From Arbacia lixula (Eukaryota > Echinodermata > Echinoidea > Arbacioida > Arbaciidae): a stretch of 64,000 nucleotides of DNA. Below are positions 48,901-60,500 of the stretch, piece after piece. The notes beneath the pieces are model-generated. The model was not told the DNA's origin, made no database searches, and saw only the letters and a list, made by a program, of their open reading frames with translations. The translations under genes were made by a program, and so were the position numbers. Each line of letters opens with the position of its first letter. Position 1 is the first letter of the stretch. The stretch covers positions 4,405,680-4,469,679 of the forward strand of contig OZ022589.1 in NCBI GenBank assembly GCA_963669155.1, read 5' to 3'.

Positions 48901-51487
48901 GGTCCCTGCTACATGGCCGCATATCCATACAATTACATCTCCATGGTTGTCTTGTAAGGGGTAGCATTGTAGTGCCTTATGCTCAGCTATTTCCCTCCAC
49001 AGCTGAAGGAAGGCCTCCTCATCATTGTTCCATTTTGTTCTATCTTGTGCTGTTCGTTTCCATGCCACACTATTATTCTCTACTATGACAGGTCATATCT
49101 TGACCCGTTCTTTACTGAGCTTACTAGCTTTTTTCCCACTCAGATACTTAGCAGCGCATGTCAACTGCACTGTTCAGACAACAGACAGGCTACGAACAAA
49201 CTTTAAATACCTTACATGACACAACACAATTAAGCCACACCCCATCGGTAAGTGCAGTTCCATGGCAAATTACATGTACATGTATGACATCTTAATTGGA
49301 CAAGGGTTCACAAAGCTAGAAAATCAAGCAGTGAGCAACTGGTTAATAGTGCCTTAGCTACAGTCTACGCTGTATGGGTTGCAGATCCATGCCATTGAAT
49401 GTCCACCCTTGTCTTGTAAGGAATACAATTGTGCACTCTATACATGTAACCCTACACCACCTACTGTATCCGTAAAATAAGCACAACTTTTGCGACAATT
49501 TTACTGATGCATTACCGATAGCTGCGTATATGAATGGGAATCACAGAAATAATGCGGTATTTGCTTCCTCCTTTTTTTCCGCTTATGTTGTGGCTATTTT
49601 GCGGATCGAGACTTAGTAATAATACTGCATTATTGTGGTAAGCGGATCTTATAAACTGCGTCCGCAAAATAGCCATAAATGTTACGCGTTGTGCAACTTA
49701 CTCTGGCTAATCACACCGCCCGTATGGCTATTAGCAGAACATGTCAGGGGTGTGGAGAAAGTCCAGCTGTTCAAAACAACACAACATTACGGCTTTTTCG
49801 GTGTATATGAACGGTGTTTTTAGAGGCTCGCATGAAACTTCCTTACCAATGTGCATCAGTAATAGTAACAGTATTTTCCTGATTATGGCATATGAACGGG
49901 GCTTCTGTAATAAAAGAAACTAAAACTATTGTAAAGTGGAGTCTGAGATAAAATTGGCAGCAGACTGTAATTGATTGCACTTTCATATGCATGAAGGAGA
50001 TTGCAGTCAGTTCGCTGCAAGCAGTGGGAAGTAGCTCTCAGGATCATTCATTTCATGAGCAACAACAAATATGTATGTACATGTACATGTAAACGTGTAC
50101 ATGTATGTGGACTGGAAGTTTGGAACAAAGCCAGACTACATATGTACACATACCACTAGCTTCATTATCCGTGGGAATTAAGCAGGGCTGTCTGGACTAA
50201 AGCTGTTTTCATGATCTTAGGTCTTAAAGGAAGTGTGTACATTTTGCAGGTCAGAAAATCAGGTTGTGCGAATACCAAGGTAAATGGAAGAAAATACTGT
50301 TTAAGGACATTCCTTTTATACAAACTATAATTGCATTTCATCTGAAATGGAGTTGGTTTTAAAAAAAAGCAGAAACATGAAAGAAATATATCAGTGAAGG
50401 TTTGATGAAAATCCATCAAAGGATAAGAAAGTTATTACCATTTAAAGTTTTGATATTGTGATGTCACATGTGAGGTGCTCTCCCATACATGTACATTACT
50501 GTTGTGTACAAATATTTTTGAAAATGTCAAAGTTTTCAAAAGGTTGTGCATCATTTTACTTGTACATGTAGATTTGATAAATCATTAAAAACATGTTTTC
50601 ATACACAAACCTGTCTGATAAAAAACACAATTCAAGAAAGTTTAAAACATGTATACATGTATGGGAGAGCACCTTCCACGCATCCAGACAATTGGATTTA
50701 ATTTTATGGGAGGACGTAGGAGTTAAAGGTTCTGTGATAAAATCTTCCAGCTAGATTTTACATAATAACAGAAATGTCTCCCACTAAGAACAAGAACATA
50801 AATTCAATGGAGTCAACCATTTCAACAAACTGTGAGAAACAAATTTAGTACCGGTATTGTATAAACAAAACGTAGATATCAGCAACATTGCATTCCTTGC
50901 TACTACCAGTATTCATTTAAATGTTTTGGGGAAAACAAAGACAGTTTTTCCCACACAATATATTTCAATGTGAGATAAGGACTGGTCATTCTCCTCATAC
51001 TTTCTTTTCGTTTGTTGTGTTATGATTTTATTGTTTTGATCTTTTCAGTTCTTATACATCGTCAGTGTTTTTATGAGCCATCGAATCTGTAAAGCATACG
51101 GCACATGGATTTTATGTTTCTTAAAAACGCTGATAAAATTATACTAGTCCTACTTCTCGTGTACATGACCATACAGGTTACATACATGTACACTACATGT
51201 GTACAGAAGTTTACATACACCCAGGAAATTTAACGAAAAGTTGACACTTGCCAAACATCATAAACTTTACTGTATCTTATAAAATATTTGTGCTATCATA
51301 ACAAATTTGATATTAAACAAATGAGTATGTCATGCCCCTTCATCACATTGCTTTATCATCAGGAGCTGAAAAAAATTTAGGTGTAATTTTTTCCCCAAAC
51401 ATCTTTATATTGTAGACAAATTAAAAATATAAACTTGACAAAAACATTTCATATTTGTGCTTGTTACTTCTCAACAAAAACATGACA

Positions 51488-51573
<86 letters not shown>

Positions 51574-54500
51574 CTACTTCACATACTACTATTACTACCT
51601 CTTCTACATGTATACCTCGATGCCATGGATTGTTGCTATTTTCTCTGCCCTACTATCTCACCTCGTGCCATTGTCCAAACTTTAGGATGTTGATGTTGTT
51701 AAGTTTGACGCCGCTCTGTTTGAGCTTACAGAAGACTGGCATGGCAGTATCCCCTACGTAGATGGGAATGTCAGGATTTCTGGCTGAGAGAAGTTCCAGC
51801 GTGGGGTAGCTGGTGGGATCAGACAAAAAAAAGGAAAAATATACCGGTGTAAGTGTCATATCTCTATTAGTTTCTTGGAATTTCCTGAATATCTGGTGGA
51901 ACCCCCCCCCCCCCCCCGAAAAAAAAAAAAAATCTTATGTCTGTTGTACAAAATGCCATTTGAATATCAGTTAAAGGAAAAATCCATGCTGAAGTGAAGT
52001 TGTTGTCAATAAATACAAATATGAGGGGAAAAAAATTAAGAGAAGGTTTGACAAAATCCGTCAGAGGATAAGGTTGTGAATTTTCACATTCTTATTTTTG
52101 TGATGTCACTTGGGAGATACAGTACTCTGCTGTGTATGTATGTTGCATACAATTGATTTTGAAAATGTCCATTTTCTCAAAAGGAAGTCATTTAACATGT
52201 GCACTTGATATATCAAGCTTTTACACACATACCTCAATGAAAAAGAGTTCCCTTCATAAAAAAGGCAATTTATGGAATCATACAGTGTACAACATAAAAA
52301 TACATGTAGATGTATGGGAGAGCATCTGATGAGTGATATCACACAATAAAAACATTAAAAAAGTCAAATCTTATCCATTGATGATTCTCATCAAACCTTC
52401 ACTCATGTTTTTCTTTAGTTTTCTTCATAAATAAAACCATATCAACTTCATGATGGAGTTGCCCTTTAATGTTGTATCGTAATCAAATTTTGAACTTGCA
52501 AACTCGTCTGAAATGTAATGTCCATGACACTGGAACTGCCCTTAAGTAATACAAGAATAGCAATTCAACTCTCCATTACTTTCTCTTCATTTCCTTTTCT
52601 GGTGAGAAGGAACAAACATAAAATTATTCAAGGGCCAGAAAAATGTTCATTGAATTTTTACTTCCTCTTCCACTCATGCATGACTGATTGGATTAATCTG
52701 ATTTTCACACATAAGTTAGTTAATAAGTTAAGGAACACTCCTGCCAAATAATTTAGCCCAAAACCTCTCCGATAAAAAGTTATGCTATTTTGCTTAGGGG
52801 GGACTTACTTTTTTGTTGTGTTTATATGCTGGAAAATGTCAATTTTTTAAAAGGATATTTACCATTTCATCCCTGTGTTTGATCATTAGACACATGTTTT
52901 TACACACATATCGGTATAAAGGAATGTCATTCCTTCATCAAAGAACATACATGTAAAAAACACAATTTATGGAAAAAGTAGTACACAGCATATCAATGGG
53001 ACAGCACCTCACGATGTCACAAAATCAAATAGCCTTCTTTTCCTTTGAACGATTTTTGGCTAAATATATTCCTTTCAAAATAATAATTTCAGGGTGAACT
53101 ATCCCTTTAACTTCAGGGTGGACTTTCCTGTTAATACCATGGCCGCCTCACCTGAGATGGTCTGAGTGGACGTGGCTGATATAGATGAAGTCTGCGCGGG
53201 CCAGCCGGTCCAGCCAGTTTGCTGGGGGCTCGTGAAGAAGCCACCAGCCTCGGGCAAACGCTGGGCCAGTCAGCCAAGGGTCCGTGAACATGATGGTGCC
53301 CCCAAAGTTCAGCTCCAGGCAGGCGTGGGAAAAGTATGTCACCTGCACCAAGGTCAAAGGGGATCATAACATGAGACTGCAAATTTGATTTACCAGCATT
53401 GGGCATTAAGCAGAAAAGAAATAAATCAAAGCTAATCAAATTAAATTAACAAAAAACCATTGTGAGGCTAGGAGGAAAGTCACGGCCATATTTTTGAAAG
53501 AGGTTTACAAAAGAATTGCCCAAATAGCATTTATCAGCAATAAAAATAATAAGCAATGACTTTCACCACATGTTTTTACAGTTCCTATCACATTGAACAC
53601 TACATGCATATTTACTTTGACTGAGTTTCAGCGTGAACAATATAGCCCCTGAAAGCCAAAATGTAACCCCAAAAGTTGGCCATATCTTTTAGGAGCCATA
53701 AAACCCCCCAGAATACTTGGGTTCTGTACGTACATGCTAAAAAAACAACATTTTTAGATTTAAAAGTTTTTTAACCTTTTAAAGAACATGTGTACAACAA
53801 GTACAGTGTTTGTACACATCACAATGTTCAATCACCAATAATGGAAAGTCTAAAGTTTACTATTGAATATTCAGTTCCAAATTCAAGTATTTTTTTTCAA
53901 GTATCAGTAACGATCATCCATTCACAAACAAAACTCATGGCATTCGTTGTTTGTACATGTTTGGGCACTCAAAATTATCTACATGTACATGTAGGGCAAA
54001 AGAATGAGTATTCATATACCCTTCATTTTCCTTTGTGGTGATTGTTAGCATCATATCAACTTTGTCTCAGAGATTGGGGGTGGTCATGATAAGATCATAC
54101 ATTGTATTAACACCTTCCATTTTCATCAGCATGACGATGTGTACAAAATCAATGGGATTTTCAAATATTGGTATTGTGTGGATTAAAGCGAAACATGAAG
54201 AACTACTTTCTAAAAACAATATTGTCCAATCATTTGATTCCCTTTCATTCTCATCCCAGCTATTCCACTAACATCAGAGATGCAAACTTCTTGACACAAA
54301 AAATCAGACTGAATATCCTCAAAAATCATACTTTTGAGTGAAAAATCAGATTTTCACGAAAACTCAACATGACCAGTGGCCTGTTGGCCCCACGCCAGGA
54401 AAATGTTAGAAAAATGTTTTACTGGTAACAATGGGAAAGTGAAATGGCTCTTTCATCTGATCTTCACTCTTTTCATCCCATACCGATTACAGTATTACCA

Positions 54501-57500
54501 ATAATGGGAGACATCTTCGCTGTAAAGCACATGTATAAGTGGCAACACATGCTATCACAATAGTATGAGAGCATCTATTTGGATCTTAGAATAAAGATCA
54601 GAGAAGTCACCTAAACCAGACCTGCCAACTTCTGGAGTTCAAAAACTGTATTCTTTAATTCAAAAAGTTGTATTTTACCAACAAAAAATGTATTTAAAAA
54701 AAAACGGATCAATGTCTCTTACAGTTCCTACATCGGGCATTTTTCATGGAGCATTGGTTGAATATGCATGATTTTGTCATGACTGGTGTGCTCGATGAAC
54801 CAATGAACATCCCCAAATTGCTAATGTGAGATGCTGGTAGGATACTTTACAAAACAGGATGGGCATTTTGCCATTGAATATGGCACACACACACACAAAA
54901 TAAGAAACACACACACACACAAAAAAAAAAAAAATCGTTTTTTTTTTTTTTTTTTTTTTTTTGAAAATCATATTTTTTAAAGGAAAATCGTACTGTTGTA
55001 CTCAGTTTTAAAAATCGTACTAAATACGACTAAATCGTACTGTTTGGCATGTCTGTTACATGTATCTGGGTGATTCCACAGGGTTGGGGCAATTTTTGTG
55101 ACATACCAGAACTCCAACTCCATATCTTTTTCAAACCAGGCAAATATAGTCTACTAATGGCATGATACATGAGCAAAAAAATGGGGTCCCATTCAGTATT
55201 ACTTCTCAAAGACCATGGCATATTGCAATTTGACTCATGAAAATTTCTTCTCCATGTAAAAACAATATGATGTCCATGAAACGGTGGTAGATTTTTGAAT
55301 GCCTTTTGCTTCAAATCCATAAAAGATTTCCAATTTTAACGTCTATTATTGAGAAAAGAGAGCAATTTTTCATTGACAGCTCAAAACTTAACCACATCTG
55401 AAATGATCTTCATGGTGAACTGCAAACAAGGACATTGCATGAAAACTATGCCCCAACCCCATGGAATGACCCATCTGCGATTCTGTGGGCACATGCAGAC
55501 TGGATTGAAAAACATGTTTGTGTGAGATAAGCTACACGTATGATAAGAGGAGACAGACACGTACGGTACAAACAAATGTGATAATAAGGTTTCTGTCTCT
55601 GGGGTTTGACATGCTGTAATTCGCACAGTCTGTCTGCTTGTCAAGCAAAAAAAAAAAAAACAGGCTTCCCAGCATCTCAAGAAGAAAAAAAAATCCCTGA
55701 TTTGTCCATGAAGTCTGAAAATTCCCTGATAATTATTTCAACTTATTTCCAGTTTCACACAGCCTGTCATCCAATAGATGTCGTTTTAGTATACAACAAA
55801 GTACATACAGAGTCTGACTGACTACTTTCGATTTTGGGACCAATCAAAATTCCCTGATTTTTCCTTGATTTGAGGTATTTTTATCAAATTCCCAGATTTT
55901 TCACTGCCTGGAAAGAAGTAAAATAATTTTCCCTGATTTCACTGATGGGCTGGGAACCCTGAAAAAATTATCTTTATCGAATTTAGGTATTGATTTTGTG
56001 TGTGTCTGAACACCCTGATTCCTATAATACAGTTTCGGTTTACATTTGTTTGCATGTGGACACCCTATTTGTTATACAGTACGATGATTCATTATATGAC
56101 GAACATGTATCGTTTCTGTATACTGTAGCTATAAAATGATTTTCTTTGTGTATGGACATGGGGTTAGAGTTCATGTCTGGCTGCAATCTATTCATAAGAT
56201 CATACCTCTTTGTACTCCTGTGCTACAACCATATATGGGAACCCCATCCGCACACGAGAAAACATGTATGGCGCAAACCATTGCCACCTTATCTTTTTAC
56301 TGTCTCCATACAATTGAAATACTGTCCCTAAGCACCTGCCTCCTATCCGACAACTTCCTGTAGGCCTACATGTAGGTCTGAGGACCATTAGTCATAGTTC
56401 ACCCTGAAATTAACTTGGTTTCAATGAAAGCAAACATATGAAAGAAACATATAAGTGAAGGTTTGATGAAAAGCGTCAAAGGATAAGGAAATTATGATCT
56501 TTTCAAGTTTTGATTTTGTGACGTCACGTGCGAGGTGCTCTCTCATAAGTTGTGTACATTTTTTGTTTCGAAAAGATGCATCATTTTACTTGTGCATGTA
56601 CATCATTAGAAACACGTTTTTAATACACATCCGTATGAAAACAAATCAATCCATGGTCAAAAACAGAAAAAGAGCGATTTATGGAATTATTTTGTACACA
56701 ACATATGGGAGAGTACATTGCACATGACAGCACAAAATTGAAATTTCAGAAGATCATAACTTCCTCATCCTTTCACTGATTTTCCTCGAACCTTTACTAA
56801 TATGTTTCTTTCATGTTTCTGCTTTTATTTATTAACTTATCTTCAGGGTAAATAATCCCTTTAAAGTACTGTCCCAGAGCATCTGTCTCCTATCCAACAA
56901 CTTCCTGTAGGTCTGAGGACTAGTGTATGCTTTACTCACTTGCAAAAATTTCCTTAGCCCCGTACTATAGGTGGGGCTAAGGGGAGGTTTAACCCCACCT
57001 ATAGTACGGGGCTAAGCTTAGACCTGTTTCTGTTCTCACTTGTTTTTACCAAAGTGGGCTAGCCCCACCAATAATGCGGGATTATTTGGCCCTGCAGAAA
57101 AGCAGGGCTAGCCCCGCAATTGCACGGCCAAGCCAAATAGTCCGGGGCTAAGAGCGCAAGTGAGAACAGAAACGAAAAATAGTATGGGGCTAAGGAAATG
57201 CGGTGTCAGCTCTCAAGGCCAAAATGCCGAAACCAATCAGATAATGCCGATGGGCGAGTGACCTTGATGTGGAGTGGTAAAGAGCAGATGTGCAGGAGGT
57301 ACACTCATAAATATTCATAAGCTGTCGAGAAAGTCCGGGGCTAACGATTTCAAGTGAGAACAGCTAGTCAGGTTTAAGAAATAGTACGGGGCTAAGGAAT
57401 GCCAGTGTGAAAAGCTTCAAAAAATAGTATGGGGCTAAGGATACTACGGGGCTAAGGATACTAAAGGGGCTAAGGATAGTACAGGGGTAAGGATACTAAT

Positions 57501-60500
57501 GGGGCTAAGGATAGTACGGGGATAAGGATACTAACGGGGCTAAGGATAGTACAGGGATAAGAAAACCTAGTGAGAAAAGGGCTGTAGTCGTCTAGGTTCA
57601 AAGTTCAGACCTACAATAATCCCAGTGTTTATTTTTAGAATCCTCACATAGTGCTCATGGCTATAAATAACAACACTATCTGCACATTATCATTTCATAA
57701 TACAAAATCCACTTCAATGTTGTTTTTTCTGTACACTGAGCAAGCCATACTTTGTTCAAGCCATGTGATTGTAATTTACACAGTATTAAATACCACTCAA
57801 CTTTTCCCCAGCATAATGTGCAAGCCATACTTGTTCAAGACAGGATGAAAAAGGAAGTGAAAACATCTATCATAGGGAATAATTCTTTATGCACCTGAAA
57901 TAAGGTTAACATAATGTAATACCAGCCCATCTTTGACTGCAAATTGACCCTGAATCCATCCTTAAAGGGCATATACTGTACTGGGAAGGCAAAAAAGCCT
58001 TCAAAAGGTAATTGTTAGCAATCTTCTTGCCAATGGTCTTAAATTCATGTATTGTTTATTTTAGAAGCTTGCTGAAAGTTATTTGCCCTCAAATGATCCA
58101 CATATGGAGTAATTAATGATTAATGATTAAATCCTCAAAATGTTCGGGCCGAACATTTTGAGGATTTGTGATTTAAAGATTAAATAACAAAATGTTCGGG
58201 CCGAACATTTTGAGGATTTGTGATTTGATCACTAATTACTCCAAATGTGGATCATTTGAGGGAAAATAACTTTCAGCAAGTTTCTAAAATACATATGTAG
58301 ACAATACATGGATTTAAGACCATTGGCAAGAAGATTGCTCATAATCACCTTTTGAAGGCTTTTTGTCTTCCCAGTACAGTATATGCTCTTTAAACAGGGA
58401 AATATTTGCCTACATGTAAATGCACTCAAATTTGAAGAAAGCATTTACAGTCTGTCCACAGAAATTTACAAGTAGGAGTGCAAGCACTATAAACCACTAT
58501 GTAAAGAAAATACATCGTACAGTCATCACGTTTGTCAAACATTCTGACTTTAAGTGGCTACCATATGCCTTAAAGGAATTTCGACCCGGAGCTCAAGAGG
58601 GCGCTGTTGGATGACGTCACAATCATCGCCATCTTAGTTCCGAAGTTTGACGAGTAACGCTGTCAATCAAACTGGTAGATTGCGGATATGCGTTGCTTGC
58701 CCTTTCACGTATTATCGTGCATGCACAATGCACAGCCAGCTAGCTACATACGCATGCAAGCACATACGAGTACTACTACTAGTACTAGTCTACGTACGTG
58801 AGTGCTAGCTGGAAGTACCGTATGCAAGTGGGCGGAGCCAGCAGGGAACAGCCGCCGAATCATGAGCCGAACTGTATTTCGGCATACCTAGATTGAGAAT
58901 CGACATTCTTCGGGCATTCGGAACATGGCATTTGCGTAACCGGTGAAATTATCGAATAACATTGCCGTCATTGGACAACACGTACTGTCCGTTCATGCGC
59001 TTACATGGAATAACGCCCTCTTGAGCGCCGGGTCTGATTCCCTTTAAAGACAGGATCACCCTTTCACAAAATGTAATGAAATCTCCTAGTTATAGTTTCA
59101 TGAACCTTTTCAGGAAAAGTGAAAAACTATCTATGTACATTTGTACATTAGAATAGCCTCCTACCCTATTTCTTTGGTTACAGTTCGATATTCCAAAGGT
59201 TAGTTTCCTCCAAAGGTTCGTTATTCCGAAGGTTCGTAATTCCGAAACACGTAAATTGCCTATATCTTGATGCTCAATAGTCCGAAAACGAAAAAGAGTT
59301 CGTTAATTCGAGCATTTGTCGCGTAACTTTCAGAATAACAAACCTTCGGAATAACGAGTGCTTCCCATTTCTTTCATACTGTATTGCAGCAGTCAGCACA
59401 GTATGTTGTGCTCGCACTACTGCAAACCAGCACTAACCTCTATGTGGACAGTTCAGAGACAGGAAGTTATCAAGCACTATTGTCTTCCATTTTCAGTGTT
59501 TTTTTTTTCAAAATTTCATGTTTTTCATCCGCAAAAGGGTTATCCTGTCTTTAAGGTATGCACTCTGTATCAGTCTACAAGCATAGATTCAATTCACACA
59601 ATTACATTGTAGTGTGAGTTTTGGTGAATTGCCAAGATCTTCGAGCCCAGGAGTTTAAATGCTCCACCTACATGTAGCCTACAAGGTTCAGCTGAGACTA
59701 GGTATGTACTTCTTGTTCAGACTGTTTGTTTAACAAAGTGGGATAGTCCCACCGAAAGAACAGGATTATTTTGCCCTGCAAAAAAATCAGGGTTTACCCG
59801 GCAATTGCGATGCCAAGCCTTGATACGTATAGGGCTAATGATGGTACAAACTTAAGGATTGCACGGAGCACACGACAGTACGGGGCTAACAATAGTATGG
59901 AGCTTACATACTACAGGGGTAACGAATATACAGGGCTAACGAACGTACAAGGTTAATAGTGGGGCTGTTAAGCAACAAATATGAGGTGAATTGTGCACTT
60001 TTGTCTACAAATACCAAATTTGGCACACATGTTCAAAATCATATTTGGAACAATATCAAATATAGAGGCATCTTGAAATATTTTCAGGGGCGCCTGGGGG
60101 CAGCCCCCGAAGTGCCCTAGGGGCCCTAATATGTTATTTTTACTTCTTTTCGAAAACCCACGGCCGACTTGAAAAAAAAAAACCTTGATAGGAATCTTCC
60201 TTGGGTAATAGGGACCTTACCTTGTTGAAATGTGGGGTCATAAGTGGCAAGTAGGCTGGTGGATACCCCTCCCCCCCCCCCCCCCCCCAAACGCCCCCGG
60301 GGGCATTTTTCTCTTATTTTGGGACAGTAACTAAAAAAAAAATTGAAACATTAAGACATGCACTGAGGGAGGGAACTAAGACCCCATTTATACCAAACTT
60401 TTTTGCCCCAATTTGAGCCCACCTCTGGAGGAAGTCTTGGGCCGGCCTCGTCTCGGGCCGGCCTGATGCCAGCCCGAGGCTGGCCTAAATGCGGTGTAAA

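Larger units (their letters stand above)
46935..51661 (-). other. CMAH 4.7-kb intron
   Basis: Contains an inverted pair of TIR elements (47747-48172 and 49448-49902), the dispersed repeat 49105-49345, MITE B (50343-50690) and a (TAC)n array. 46935-47740, 48175-48750 and 50700-51480 hold nothing recognised. Confidence 0.85.
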
